From Candidatus Altimarinota bacterium (GTDB lineage: Bacteria; Patescibacteriota; Gracilibacteria; BD1-5; UBA2023): 64,000 nucleotides of DNA. Shown here one piece after another: positions 9,310 to 20,300 of the stretch. The stretch covers positions 105,368-169,367 of the forward strand of contig JAQTON010000003.1 of NCBI GenBank assembly GCA_028713325.1, in the 5' to 3' direction. Both the position numbers and the translations under genes were made by a program. Below the pieces are notes generated by a model, which worked only from the letters and a program-made list of their open reading frames with translations, was not told the origin of the DNA and searched no databases. The first letter of the stretch is position 1. Every line of letters starts with the position of its first letter.

Positions 9310-10404
9310 TTATTTTATATTATAGCTCCCATCGATATTCATTTTCACGATTCCATGTACTTCCATTATAGAGAGTTTGAATGCAATGGTCGCAATGTCC
9401 ATACCGAGTCTGTTCTCAATGGATGATATATCAAGCGGTTCGGATTCTATGAGTCTGTAAATGGATTCCTCCAAGGGGTCATCAAATTTTCGGACATGTA
9501 TCAGCTCTTTGTTTTCTCTTTCGATGGTTATCGGTTCGTACTCGGAAAGAATATCCGTTGCACCAAGAATAAGTTTTGCTTGTCCATCCCGAATGAGCAT
9601 ATTGGTTCCGGTACTTGTCGCTTTAGTAACCTCTCCTGGGAGTGCAAAAACATCTCGTCCAAAATCGAGAGCGAGCCCTGCGGTGATGAGCGTTCCCGAT
9701 TTTTCTGCCGCTTCTGTGACGAGAGTTCCTTTGGACATCCCCGCAACTATTTCATTGCGGATAGGAAAGTTATAGGGTTCCGGTCCCATTCCAATCGGAA
9801 ACGGCGATACGAGTGCTCATCCCGAAGTGAGAATCTGGTTAAAAAATTCTTTATTTTCCTTTGGATAACACCGATCAATTCCAGTTCCAAAAACCGCCAA
9901 GGTATATCCTTTATTTTCCAGAGTGATTTTATGTGCAAGGGAATCCACTCCATAAGCACCTCCGGATACGATTCCATATCATCTCTGTATGAGATCGGGT
10001 ATGATATTTGAGAGAGTAATTCGTGAATAGGGAGTACTTTTTCGGGAACCGACTACAGAGATAAGATTCGTATGCAGGGGAAGTGTTCCCCGAACATAGA
10101 GGAAATAGGGACAAACGGGCGTTTGTCTCAAAAGTTCCGGATAGAGCGGATCTTTGAGAGTGATGATTTGCACATCCAATTTCTTTATAAGCTCAGAAAT
10201 TTTAGTTGTGTCGAATTCTTCTTTGGTCTTGAGTATTATCTGAATTTTCTCATCTTTGAATCCAAGCTTTTCAAGAATTTGAAAATCGAGCTTGTTGTAA
10301 AAATCCTCATAATTCTCCTCTTTCTCGAAGATACGAGAAAGGGCTCTTTGGGACAATCCAATGGAGTGAAGATAGACGAGAAAAAGGAGATTGGTTATGG
10401 TCAT
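9310..10404 (-). CDS. dprA: DNA processing protein DprA/Smf
   Basis: 364 residues; loads RecA on incoming single-stranded DNA during transformation. Rossmann-like core is visible: ISVVGSRKSTPYSR, GIVSGGAYGVDSLAH, TLAVFGTGIDRCYPKEN, VSPFPIGMGP, FPIRNEIVAGMS and TLITAGLALDFGRDVFALPG. A C-terminal winged-helix-like segment follows (~300-364). Standard code would break it at 9790 and 9979, where TGA encodes Gly. Starts two bases after the tilS stop, the last gene of a six-gene run. Its presence with a PilB-like ATPase and prepilins in this window is consistent with natural competence. Confidence 0.92.
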
Positions 10405-10406
10405 GG

Positions 10407-11345
10407 TTATGAGAGATGAGAATCAAAATATATCCGTCCATTTCTTTTTTCCAAATGGAGTTTCCCCAATTCCTTTTTCGTATAGTTTCCTTTGTTTCCG
10501 ATAAATCGGATGATTTCGGCGATACCTCTTTCGGAAAGTCCAATGGTTCCATTATTGGCTCGCTCATAGATATATCGAATCACTTCTCTCTGTAAAAAAG
10601 GAGAGAGAATCTGAAAATCTTCGACACTGAAAGAGGATTCTCATCTGAGAAAAACTTCTACCTGCTTGTTGATAAAATCAACAAGTTCCGTCATATATCT
10701 CATAAAAGATATCATATTCTTGCGATACTCTGGATTGATACGTTCAAACTCGTTGATGATGTTGAGTCGGAGGTGATTGCGAAGATACGTATCATCGGCA
10801 TTGGTTGAGTCGAGCCTATAGGGAACACTTTCTTTTTCTAGTTTCTTTAGAATTTCGGTTTTTGAAACATTGAGAAGCGGTCGAAGTATGTGTCAGTTTT
10901 GTTCCGGAACTCCCGTAAGTCCATGAATTTTACTTCCGCGAATGAGATGGAACATAAGGGTTTCTATGCTATCATCGAGATGATGGGCAGTAAGAATATA
11001 CCTTGCCTCATATTTTATCCGTGTCTGTTCGAGAAAATCGTATCGCTCGATGCGTGCCGTTTCCTCGATTCATTTTTTTGTCGTCTGAGCTATACTGGTT
11101 ATATTTTTTTTCGTACTCGTAAAAATAATATGATTTTCTTTGCAAAAATCCCGCAGAAACTCCTCGTCCCCCTCGCTTTCTGGTCATCGCAGGCAGTGGT
11201 TGAAATGAGCAACGATGAGGTGCTCATTCGGAAGGATTTTTATAATCTCTGAGAGGAGATACATACTATCCGGTCCTCAAGAACAGGCAATTATAAGAAT
11301 ATCACTGGAAGTCAATTGATATTTTTGAAAGAAATTTTTGAGCAT
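10407..11345 (-). CDS. tilS: tRNA(Ile)-lysidine synthetase
   Basis: 312 residues; converts the wobble C of the CAU anticodon of tRNA-Ile to lysidine. PP-loop ATPase motif ACSGGPDSMYL at residues 20-30 with Gly23 encoded by TGA, then VAHFNHCLRG and ES.GDEEFL, all signature elements. Several other TGA-Gly codons. The C-terminal part is shorter than in E. coli, as in many small-genome bacteria. It begins six bases after the RNHCP gene and ends two bases before dprA. Confidence 0.92.
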
Positions 11346-11351
11346 AGATTT

Positions 11352-11678
11352 TTATTCTTTTAAAGATATTCGTTCTTTGTTAAGTTGTTTGATAAAGTCG
11401 AGAAAATCATCATCCGGGGCAACCTTATTGAGCATGGTTTTTTTGCACCGTGTACATTGGTGTCGTATCATATATCCTTTATTTTTTCGATAATCTACAT
11501 CTATCGGTTGCATTTTTCCATGACACTGAGATGCTCGGTCTCATGGGCTTATATCATCTACATGTTTGGAACAGAGACAAAAAGGACAGTGATTACGTGC
11601 CGACCCTTCCGGATGAATAATAACCGATTTGTGACAATATTCACATTCAAAAGATTCGTTATACATTACAAAGGACAT
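11352..11678 (-). CDS. RNHCP-domain zinc protein (PF12647-like)
   Basis: 108 residues. Contains the family signature ARNHCPFCLCSKHVD...PGDRASQC and paired C-x2-C motifs (ECEYCHK at the start, CPFC, and QCTRCKK near the end), consistent with two zinc ribbons. The Gly of SPGDR is a TGA. Start chosen at ATG 11678; ATG 11666 is possible. Function of the family is unknown; it is often found near translation and tRNA genes, and here precedes tilS by six bases. Confidence 0.8.
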
Positions 11679-11682
11679 ACTC

Positions 11683-12171
11683 TTATGATTCAATATTATT
11701 GTTAAAATGACTTGCAAACTTTCCAAGAAAGTGTATGAGTTTGGTTTCATCAAATGGATATTTTTGCATGAGACTACCGAGCGATTCGGTGGAATTATTC
11801 AGTGCTATGTAGTAATCTCACTCTCGAACCATGACGTCAAAGAGGGCTCCATCCTGATTCCAGGTAAAAACTCATTCACCATCGGCGAGGGCATTTTTTT
11901 TCATGATACGATTTAAAAAAAAATCGATATTCCCAATAACACGATCTCGCCAATTTTTATCGGCAATGGCATTTTTTCAGTATTCCCTATGATATATGAG
12001 CTCATATCCAGAGTGGAGTTTTCGAAGAATGAGTATTTCATCGAAAAGAAGAAAAGAAAACTCTTCTGTAAGTTCTTTGAAAAAAGAATCGGTCTCTTTT
12101 GGGAAATCTACAAGCGGACACGATCGAATGACCGACAGGGATTGTTTTTTTCTGAAGAGAAATCCAAACAT
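11683..12171 (-). CDS. 162-residue hypothetical protein
   Basis: Begins MFGFLFRKKQSLSVIRSCPL; mostly helical with acidic patches, no signal peptide and no motif recognised. TGA at 11977 is Gly. It starts three bases after the stop of the PH-like membrane protein and ends four bases before the RNHCP gene, so it is part of the same transcript. Nothing in the sequence indicates its job. Confidence 0.6.
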
Positions 12172-12174
12172 AGG

Positions 12175-12714
12175 TTAACGGGTTTTAAAGAAACGAACTT
12201 CCTGTCATCCCTGATTAATGTATGTTGTATTTTCACGGAGTATCTGCCATACTTTATACGGATGCGGTATAAAATGTATGGTTCGCACCTCGTCTTTTTG
12301 CTGCTCCATAATGAGATGACCGTACCCGAAGATATTTGCGAAAAGCCCATGACATTCTACGTCGATTTTCATAACTTTTCAGAGATCCATTATCTCGAGA
12401 TCTTCTTGAAGTATGAGAGAACTATTGAGGATAATGAACTTATCGCGAACGATGATGACGAGTCGGTTGTAGTATCGGATGATTCCGAGTATGAGCTGGA
12501 TGAATCCGTAGTTTACCAAAAGAAATATGACGGGAAAAAACACGTAATTGACGATATCGGAGGTATCTTTGTTCAGGTCTTGTTTATAGACCAAAAGAGC
12601 GGCAAAAAGTATTCCCACTATGAGAATCAAAAAAAGAAATTTTGCTACGAGATACAAAAAATAGATAAAATGTCTCGTGATGATAGTATAATTCTCTTCT
12701 ACAAGGATATCCAT
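12175..12714 (-). CDS. PH-like (DUF304-type) membrane protein
   Basis: 179 residues: two transmembrane helices (~residues 17-42 and 55-80) followed by a C-terminal beta-rich domain (VIIVRDKFIILNSSLI..., DVECHGLFANIFGYGHLIM, IHFIPHPYKVWQIL) of the bacterial pleckstrin-homology type that ends in a helix. Gly codons at 12379 and 12205 are TGA. Family members are membrane proteins of unclear function. Second gene of the tilS-dprA run. Confidence 0.7.
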
Positions 12715-12723
12715 ATGAAGGAA

Positions 12724-12960
12724 TTATAAAAGAGTAAGAATGCCTATGACTGAAATCGCGAACAAAAGGACAAAAAGAATACGAACGATAATCTTGAGTT
12801 TCCGGTCTATGATCTTGAGTCCATCCTCTCAAATCGGCCAGAGCTTCTCAACGTGACGTCTGTGTATAGAATTGAGACGGAGCTCAAAGAAGATAACTAT
12901 GAAAATAAACGAAATAGTGTAGACACTGAGGATAATAAGCTGAAATTCGGTTAATGGCAT
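12724..12960 (-). CDS. 78-residue two-helix membrane protein
   Basis: MPLTEFQLIILSVYTISFIF... with a first membrane helix at ~7-27, a basic linker (RLNSIHRRHVEK) and a second helix at ~56-78 running to the stop. TGA 12829 is Gly. First gene of the run leading to tilS and dprA; it ends nine bases before the PH-like gene. Unknown function. Confidence 0.6.
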
Positions 12961-13005
12961 GATTTCTCTGGTTAATTTGAGGAGATAGGATGTCAAACTG
13001 ATTGT

Positions 13006-13032
13006 ATTATAATGATATTCATATTTTTGCAA
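13006..13032 (-). promoter_or_regulatory. Promoter of the six-gene tilS-dprA run
   Basis: Minus strand TTGCAA (13027-13032), 15 bp, TATAAT (13006-13011), about 45 bases before the first start codon. Confidence 0.6.
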
Positions 13033-13089
13033 TACTAATTATTATATGATAGAATGCTACCGAGTATATCGTTTACGTCATTTCTATTT

Positions 13090-14397
13090 ATGCCGATTCA
13101 AAATGAAGAAGACTTTAAAAAGATAAAGGAGGCACTTCAGAGAGAAGATGCCGGATTTCATTCCGATAAATTTCAAGAGCTTAAGCGTTTTGTTTGAGAA
13201 GCTCTTTTGAGACAAGACTCTGACACGGCACTGACTCTTATTACCAAAGGAGCTCTTTCTCTCGGAGGATCCGATATCCACTATGATGTTAAATCTACAT
13301 CCGTGGGAGTGCGACTCCGAATTGATGGGAATCTCGTGACGATATTTGAGCTCACTTTCGCGGAATATAAACTTGTTTTGGAACGACTCAAATATAAATC
13401 CAATATGAAGTTGAATCTTACGCAGATTCCACAGGATGGAAAATATCGCATCGAGGATGCAGGTGATCGCATCGATGTGCGTGTTTCCACACTTCCGGTG
13501 AAACTTGGCGAGAATGTCGTATGTCGAATTCTCGATTCCACCAACTCGATTCCGGTGATGAGTGATCTCGGATTTATGTGGACCTCCAAACGTCAGATTG
13601 AAAAAAGTACTCAGAAGAAAAATGGGATGATTCTTGTTACCGGACCGACAGGAAGCGGTAAAACCACTACACTCTATTCTATCCTTGCAACACTCAATAC
13701 TTCGGAAAAAAAGGTCATTACCCTTGAGGACCCCATCGAATATGAACTGGAAGGAGTGGTGCAATCAGAAGTAAACGAAAAAAATAATTATACCTATGCG
13801 AGTGGACTTAAGGCACTCCTTCGTCAGGATCCGGATGTTATTATGATCGGAGAAATACGTGATCTGGAAACGGCCGATATTGCAGCACAAGCTTCTCTTA
13901 CCGGACATCTTGTCCTTTCTACGCTCCATACGAAGAGTGCATCGGAAACGATAGAACGTCTGACTAATATGGGACTTCCTTCCTATGTACTCGCCTCGTC
14001 TATCGACATCATCATCGCTCAGCGACTGGTTCGAAAGATCTGTTCGCATTGTTCGGAATCGTACGAAGCAACCCCGGAAGAAAATGATATCATTAAATGG
14101 ATGATGCAGGATATAGGAATTGAGGCAGTTTCAAAGGCGAAGAAAAAAGGATTTACCCTTCATCGCGGAAAAGGATGTGAACACTGTGGTTACACCGGAT
14201 TCAAGGGGCGAATCGGCATCTTTGAGGTGCTTTATTTCTCCGATGAAATTCGTTCGCTTATCCGTCAAGGAGCAAGTCCTTCCGCGATACTCAAGCAGGG
14301 ACGGGAGCAGGACTTGATACTCATGCGAGAGGATGGAGTTCTGAAAGCGATGCGAGGAAAAACGACACTGGAGGAATTATTCAGCGTTATTGATTAA
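13090..14397 (+). CDS. PilB/GspE-type secretion and pilus assembly ATPase
   Basis: 435 residues; hexameric ATPases of this family drive type IV pilus extension or type II secretion. Walker A GPTGSGKTTT at ~185-194, Asp box TLEDPIEY, Walker B VIMIGEIRD, His box LSTLHT, and a tetracysteine zinc site (CSHCSE ... CEHCGYTGFKGRIGIFE) that favours PilB/GspE over PilT. Shorter than classical PilB because the N-terminal region is reduced. TGA 13195 encodes Gly. ATG 13090 chosen over 13054. The prepilin genes lie near 52-56 kb, so the system is dispersed. Confidence 0.88.
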
Positions 14398-14415
14398 AAA
14401 CTATTTACAAAATAT

Positions 14416-14457
14416 AAAAAAAGCTATACTTCCATTTGAAAATAGAGCTTTTTTTAT
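14416..14457 (+). terminator. Weak terminator between the PilB-like gene and zwf
   Basis: Self-complementary arms of an A run plus GCT (14416-14425) and AGC plus a T run (14446-14455), with a long loop. Terminator function is tentative. Confidence 0.4.
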
Positions 14458-14477
14458 TTCTTCGACAATACATTTCT

Positions 14478-15866
14478 ATGCCACAAACCCCTCAGAAAAA
14501 TCTCCTCGTCATATTCGGTGCTACGGGAGATCTTGCGAAACGTAAACTTATACCGGCACTTTTTTCTCTCTATAGTCAAAAGACACTGGAAGATACCTCC
14601 ATTCTCGCAATCGGAAGAAAATCCTTTCGTTCGGAAGAGTTTCGTACATATCTCAAGTCCGAATCTCTTATAAAGACTGAGTCTATGGACAATAGGGAGA
14701 GGTTTTTGAAAAAAATAGACTATCTCGAACTTTCGATGAACGATTCAGCCGGATATGAACCGCTTCGGGAATTCACCAAAATATATTCAGAAAAAAACAT
14801 TACATTTTATCTTTCGGTGCCACAGGAGCTTTTTGAACCCATTGTTTCCGGTATTACCCATATAGGACTCAATACCCCTCTTTCTCGCATTGCCTTTGAA
14901 AAACCGTTTGGATCCGATCTGGAGAGTGCGACGAAATTAAACGCATTTGTCGCATGAGCTTTTTCTGAAGACCAGATTTTTCGAATCGATCATTATGTTG
15001 GAAAAGAGACGATTCAAAATATCCTCGCTTTCCGATTCGCAAACTCGCTCTTCGAGCCGGTCTGGAACAATCATTATATCGATAATATTCAAATTACCGC
15101 CACCGAATCGCTTGGTGTGGAAGGTCGCGGAGCTTATTACGATCATTCTGGAGCACTCCGAGATATGGTACAAAATCATCTCTTTCAGGTGCTCGCCCTC
15201 GCCACGATGGAACCACCCCATACTCTCACGAGCACTGCCATTCATGACGAAAAAGTGAAAGTTATTCGATCCCTTCGACTCGGAAAGGATCTCGCGTCTC
15301 ATGTCGTTTTCGGTCAATACATCGGATACAAGAACGAACCATGAATACCGGAAGTTTCTCGGACGGAAACATTTGCCGCTCTCCGACTCGAGGTTCATAA
15401 TTGGCGACTGAAAGGTATACCAATTTACTTGCGAACCGGAAAAGCACTCGCCGAGAAGAAAACAAAAGTGGTCATAGAATTCCGAAAAAACGCATCCATT
15501 CTCTATAACGAGCAGGATGAACTTGAGCGGAACCGTATCATATTTGAGATATCGCCCTATGAGGGAATTTCCGTCGGCTTTAATGTCAAAGAATATGGAG
15601 AAACGAAAAAAACTCGTGCAGTTTGGTCGGAATTCATACAAACCAAAGAAGGACCGGAGGCATATGAACGCATCCTTTCGGATCTCCTTTTAGGCGACCA
15701 TACGCTCTTTACGAGGTGGGATATGATTGAGGAGTCATGGAAGATTGTCGATCATCTCGTTAATTGCAAGGAACACTGCCCCATGCTGTATCCTTATGAG
15801 ATAGGAGGGGATGGTCCGGTCGCGGCCGATAGCCTCCTTGAAATGGATGGACGGGAGTGGTTTTAG
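14478..15866 (+). CDS. zwf: Glucose-6-phosphate dehydrogenase
   Basis: 462 residues; oxidises glucose-6-phosphate to 6-phosphogluconolactone with NADP, the entry to the pentose phosphate pathway. Nucleotide-binding [11 protein letters not shown] near residue 11, active-site RIDHYVGKE (usual RIDHYLGKE), and a C-terminal [17 protein letters not shown] end. Two in-frame TGA-Gly codons (14955, 15342). Start at ATG 14478 gives the normal N-terminus. pgl follows 26 bases later. Completes an oxidative branch with pgl and the convergent gnd. Confidence 0.93.
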
Positions 15867-15892
15867 AAATCATTTTTTTAAAATCGTATTTT

Positions 15893-16585
15893 ATGCAAAT
15901 AATCCATTCTTCCAATCCTGTCAACCTCACTCAAGAAGTGACTTGAACTTTTTTTCGCATACTTCAAACGATCGGAGAAAAACAATCGATAGTCACCATA
16001 GGTCTTTCTGGAGGAACTTCTCTTCAGTTATTCTATGGGAATTTGAGAGATTCTTTTTCTTCCGTAGACGTAAAGCTCCGCAAGAAAATTCGATTCGTAT
16101 TTCTTGATGAACGGCTCGTTCCCCTTGATCATCCGGACAGTAATTATCGACTTCTTTCCGAAATACTTTTCGCTCCGCTCACTGAAAAACACCTCTTATC
16201 GACGGAACAAATTCTAAGCATTCGGACAGATATCGAAAATTCCGAAAGAGACTATTTCTTTCGTGTTCCCTCTATCGATATCGGATTTTTCGGAGTCGGT
16301 TCGGACGGGCATATCGCTTCGCTCTTTCCTCACCATAGAGGACTTCAGGATAAAAGTCATGGATATATCCTTATCCATGACTCACCAAAACCTCCATCAG
16401 ACCGGATTTCCGTTTCCGTTTCCTTTACTCAAAAAATCCCCTTGGTATTCGTATTTTTTATCGGAGAAGGAAAACGAGAGGCATATAATCGATTCTTCGA
16501 TGCGGGTACCCCAAAAGAGCAATGCCCGGCGAAATATCTGCTCGGATGTAAGGATTGTCGGATAGTGACAGACTTGGAAGAATAA
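15893..16585 (+). CDS. pgl: 6-phosphogluconolactonase
   Basis: 230 residues; hydrolyses the lactone made by Zwf. Family marks: TIGLSGGTS near residue 40, FLDERLVPLDHPDSNY, and GFFGVGSDGHIASLFP. The Gly in EVTGTFF is a TGA (15944). Downstream of zwf in the same operon and closed by a strong palindromic terminator. Confidence 0.92.
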
Positions 16586-16614
16586 AAAACCACGAGAATT
16601 CTCGTGGTTTTTTA
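16585..16614. terminator. Bidirectional terminator between pgl and gnd
   Basis: Twelve-bp stem 16585-16596/16601-16612 with an AATT turn, A run on one side and T run on the other, between convergent genes. Confidence 0.85.
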
Positions 16615-16626
16615 TTGGGAAAGAAA

Positions 16627-18048
16627 TTATTTGTCACTCCATTCGGTATGGAACACTCCTTTTCGATCCGTCCGTTCATAGGTATGTGCTCCAAAAAAAT
16701 CCCGAAGACCTTGGAGATAGTTTGCCGGATGTTCGTTATCGGTCATGGCTTCAAAATAGGAGAGGGAACTTCCGATAGTTGGAACAGCGATACCGTGTTC
16801 AATTATAATACTCACAACTCCATGCCAGTCTGGCACACTCTCTCGAAAAGCACTCATAACTTCGGGAATGGCGAAGAGGTGTGAAACTCACTCTGGAGCA
16901 TCGAGGAAAGATTCATGGAGAAATGAGAGAATTTCCGCACGGATAATACATCCTCATTCCCAGATGCGAGAAATCTCCGCCAGATTCACCTCCCATCCTT
17001 CTTCGCGAGAAGCCTGGGTAATGAGATCATATCATTGTGCATATGCTGAAAGAATGCTGGCATAGAGTCCATTCTTAAGAAGGGGAATAAATTTATTCAG
17101 AGGAGGAAGATTTTTCCCATGAAATTCCTCAAAAGTAGCGGAAAGTTCGGTTCGAAGTTTTTTGTTTGCGGAAATATTTCGTGCAAATACCGCTTCGGCA
17201 ATAGTGGGAACACAAACATTACGTTCAAGAGCATCGATAGCAGTCCATTTTCCTGTTCCTTTTTGCCCAGCACGGTCGAGGATATAATCTACAAGAGAGG
17301 CTCCATCTTGGAACTCGTCCTCTTTTCGGAGAACCTTGAGAGATATATCAAACAAATAAGATCCGAGTTTCCCTTTTGAATAGTCCTCGAAAATATCGGC
17401 AATTCCCGGAGCGGAAAGATTGTAAAGTTTTCTTAGAGTATCATACGCCTCTGCCATTATTTGCATGACAGCATATTCGATTCCGTTGTGGACCATCTTG
17501 ACGAAATGTCCGGAAGCCCCTCATCCTATATGAGTTACACAGGCTCATCCATTGAAATCGCGTGCGGCTATTGCTTCGAAAATCGGACGGAGTCGCACAT
17601 AATTTTCTCCGCTTCCACCCGGCATAATACTTGGTCCATGAAGTGCTCCTTCTTCGCCACCGGACACACCGCATCCTACGAAGTGAATGCCTTTCGGAGC
17701 AAGATACGCTTCTCGACGGATAGTATCACGGTAGTAGGAATTTCCACAATCGATAATACAGTCGTCTGAATCAAGAAGGGGAAAAAGTTCTTCGATAACT
17801 GCGTCCACAGGTTTTCCAGCCTGCACCATAATGATGATGTTTCTTGGACGCTCAATGGAAGCGACAAATTGAGAAAGACTCCGCGTCTCTCCGAACAGAT
17901 GCTCATTTCCATATTGTTTTATAAACTCCTTCGTTTTTTCCTTTGTTCTATTATAGACGATGACATCGAAGTTTTTTGAAGCGATATTTCGAGCGAGATT
18001 TGCTCCCATAACAGCAAGACCGATGAGTCCGATTTGAGTTTTTTTCAT
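16627..18048 (-). CDS. gnd: 6-phosphogluconate dehydrogenase (decarboxylating)
   Basis: 473 residues, the usual length for the NADP-dependent long form; makes ribulose-5-phosphate, CO2 and NADPH. Rossmann motif GLIGLAVMGANLARN at the N-terminus, then YNRTKEKT, VGCGVSGGEEGA, HFVKMVHNGIEY and a C-terminal TYERTDRKGVFHTEW. At least four TGA-Gly codons, two of them adjacent to the GASGHFVKMVHNGIEY substrate-binding region. Convergent with zwf-pgl, with its own promoter. Confidence 0.93.
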
Positions 18049-18079
18049 AGAAAGACGGGTTATTGAATAATCGGAACCA

Positions 18080-18107
18080 ATCATATAGGATTTCTTTTTC
18101 TTTGCAA
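18080..18107 (-). promoter_or_regulatory. Promoter of gnd
   Basis: Minus strand TTGCAA (18102-18107), 16 bp, TATGAT (18080-18085), 31 bases upstream of the start. Confidence 0.6.
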
Positions 18108-18197
18108 GAAAGTTTTTGAGATTCCTTTAGATAAAAATCTATCTTTTTTCTTCTTTTTCCTTATACTCTCCGAGAAATATTTTTTATCACCCGTAAT

Positions 18198-18770
18198 ATG
18201 AACAAAATTCCTCCTATTCTCATACTTTCCGGACCGTCGGGGGTCGGAAAAACCACTGTTTGGGAAACGCTTCATATGAGGAATGTCGACCGGCTTGAAA
18301 AAATCGTCACTACTACTACTCGTACGAAAAGAGATGGGGAGATAGAGGGGAAACATTACTATTTTCTTTCGCGAGAAACTTTTGAATCTCGCATAGATTT
18401 AGGCGATATGATCGAGTATGCATTGGTTCATGGAAATTACTACGGATCCACTTTTGCGGAACTTGAGAGAATTACAAAGCTCGGTAAATACCCTCTCTAT
18501 ATTATCGACCCGCAAGGAATGGTTCATCTAAAACCCTTATTGCAACATCGGGGATACGTAATTCAAACCTTCTTTCTCCTTCCGCCATCTGTTGAAGAAC
18601 TCCGATCTCGTCTTTCCGGACGGGGAACGGAGCAATCCGACCATATGGAACTTCGCCTCGCTAATGCCCTCGTGGAGATGGAAGAGCAGGATTTCTACGA
18701 TCATAAGATCATAAATACCACACTTGAAGAAACTATTGAAGTTCTCGCCTCGATTATTTTCTCGAAATAA
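18198..18770 (+). CDS. gmk: Guanylate kinase
   Basis: 190 residues; phosphorylates GMP to GDP. P-loop LSGPSGVGKTT at ~10-20, then TTTTRTKRDGEIEGKHYYF (the GMP-binding TTR.PR..E..G..Y.F motif in slightly altered form), a conserved DPQGM in place of the more common D..G, and RLSGRGTE. No UGA codons. Lies immediately upstream of the serS leader element. Confidence 0.9.
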   Translation: MNKIPPILILSGPSGVGKTTVWETLHMRNVDRLEKIVTTTTRTKRDGEIEGKHYYFLSRETFESRIDLGDMIEYALVHGNYYGSTFAELERITKLGKYPLYIIDPQGMVHLKPLLQHRGYVIQTFFLLPPSVEELRSRLSGRGTEQSDHMELRLANALVEMEEQDFYDHKIINTTLEETIEVLASIIFSK

Positions 18771-18772
18771 CC

Positions 18773-18799
18773 TTGCTTTCTCCGATTTTTCCCTATAAT
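18773..18799 (+). promoter_or_regulatory. Promoter of serS
   Basis: TTGCTT (18773-18778), 15 bp, TATAAT (18794-18799). Initiation near 18806 would place the inverted-repeat element 18825-18917 in the serS 5' leader. Confidence 0.6.
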
Positions 18800-18824
18800 A
18801 CGACATTAATATACGTCATATTCC

Positions 18825-18917
18825 GTAGATAGGATATTCATTTCTCATCCATATGAAGCCGATGTGTACTGAAGTACACCAAGGCCATATGAATTTCGAA
18901 ATGAATATCCTATCTAC
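18825..18917 (+). promoter_or_regulatory. Structured leader element upstream of serS (family 1, copy 1)
   Basis: A perfect 20-bp outer stem (18825-18844 with 18898-18917) encloses a nested structure: CATATG/CATATG (18850-18855/18886-18891), a two-A bulge, GCC/GGC (18858-18860/18883-18885), and a 6-bp hairpin GTGTAC-TGAA-GTACAC. It lies between the promoter and the start codon at 18948. The core TCATCCATATGAAGCCG...ACCAAGGCCATAT recurs upstream of hisS at 24977-25060 with a different outer stem. Cis-regulatory RNA is the preferred reading; a mobile palindrome is an alternative. Confidence 0.6.
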
Positions 18918-18947
18918 TTACATTTATTATTTTTTTGTTGTTTCCCT

Positions 18948-20246
18948 ATGATTGATATAAAAATCCTCCGTACCAATCCCGATCTTGTTCGAAAAGCCCT
19001 CCATGACAAGGTGACGAAAGTGGATCTCGACCGAGTTATCGAGCTCGATACGAAACGTATCCCCCTCAAACAACGTCTCGATGAGATCAGGTCCGAAAGA
19101 AATAAGCTCTCCGATGCGATGGGGAAAGGAAAACCGGAACCGGTTCTGATTGAGAAATCCAAGGCTCTCAAAGAACAACTTCAGGTTCTCGAAGTGGAAT
19201 TCGAAGCGATTGAAACAGAGTTTCTCGCCCTCTATAAAAAGATTCCAAACATTCCAACAGCCGACACTCCGGTGGGATTCACAGAAGACGACAACGTCAT
19301 CGTTCGACAATGGGGAACTCTTCCAACTTTTTCATTTCCGATAAAAACGCACGCAGAGATTGCGGAGGTTCGCGGATGGATCGACAAGGAACGTGCCGCG
19401 AATGTCGCGGGAGCGCGTTTTGCGTACCTCAAAGGAGAGCTTGTGCGTCTCCAGTTTGCACTCGTAAATTGGGTAATGGATTCGCTCAGTGACGAAAAAG
19501 TCCTCGCTGGTATCATAGCCGAACACGGACTCAAAGTTTCCGCAAAGCCATTTACCCCAGTACTTCCTCCATACATGATCAAGACCGCTCCGTATGATGC
19601 TATGGACCGACTCGAACCTCGGGAAGACCGATACAAGATCGAAGGACAGGATCTCTGGCTCCAGGGTTCTGCGGAGCACGTGCTCGGTTCCATGCACGCG
19701 AACGAGATTTTCGACGAGCGCGATATGCCTGTTCGGTACCTCGGGTATGCGACGAGTTTCCGCGGAGAGGCGGGAACCTACGGAAAAGATATGGAAGGAA
19801 TTATCCGAATGCACCAGTTCGACAAGATGGAGATGGAGAGCTTCTCGACCGCCGAGACTTCCCACGATGAACATCTTCTCTTCTCTGCCATCCAAGAGTA
19901 TCTCATGCAGCAGCTCGAGATCCCCTACCAGAAGCTCCAGAAGTGCACGTTTGATATCGGGAAACCGAATGCAAAAGGTTCCGACATCGAAGCATGGCTT
20001 CCGGGTCAGCAAAAGTATCGAGAGACTCACACGGCGGATTACATGACCGATTACCAGTCCCGCCGTCTTCAGACTCGCGTACGACGCTCCACCGGGGACG
20101 TAGAACTCATCCACACGAACGATGCTACCGCATTCGCCTGCGGACGAGCCCTTGTAGCGATTATGGAGAACTATCAAAACGAAGATTGTACCATTCGGGT
20201 TCCAAAAGTATTGCAGAACTATATGGGAGGAAAGAAAGTGTTATAA
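18948..20246 (+). CDS. serS: Seryl-tRNA synthetase
   Basis: 432 residues, class II synthetase. N-terminal coiled-coil arm (~30-100) that grips the long variable arm of tRNA-Ser, motif 2 region RYLGYATSFRGEAGTYGKD, and motif 3 AFACGRALVAIMENYQ. The HQFDKMEM and QLPFQ-like elements are in place. No UGA codon in 432 residues. Preceded by the family-1 structured leader and followed by a strong terminator. Confidence 0.95.
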   Translation: MIDIKILRTNPDLVRKALHDKVTKVDLDRVIELDTKRIPLKQRLDEIRSERNKLSDAMGKGKPEPVLIEKSKALKEQLQVLEVEFEAIETEFLALYKKIPNIPTADTPVGFTEDDNVIVRQWGTLPTFSFPIKTHAEIAEVRGWIDKERAANVAGARFAYLKGELVRLQFALVNWVMDSLSDEKVLAGIIAEHGLKVSAKPFTPVLPPYMIKTAPYDAMDRLEPREDRYKIEGQDLWLQGSAEHVLGSMHANEIFDERDMPVRYLGYATSFRGEAGTYGKDMEGIIRMHQFDKMEMESFSTAETSHDEHLLFSAIQEYLMQQLEIPYQKLQKCTFDIGKPNAKGSDIEAWLPGQQKYRETHTADYMTDYQSRRLQTRVRRSTGDVELIHTNDATAFACGRALVAIMENYQNEDCTIRVPKVLQNYMGGKKVL

Positions 20247-20265
20247 TTTCCGAAAATATCCTTAC

Positions 20266-20297
20266 AAAAATCCTCTCCAAATCGGAGAGGATTTTTA
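20266..20297. terminator. Bidirectional terminator after serS
   Basis: Thirteen-bp stem (20266-20278/20284-20296), loop AAATC, flanked by A and T runs; between convergent genes. Confidence 0.9.
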
Positions 20298-20300
20298 CTT

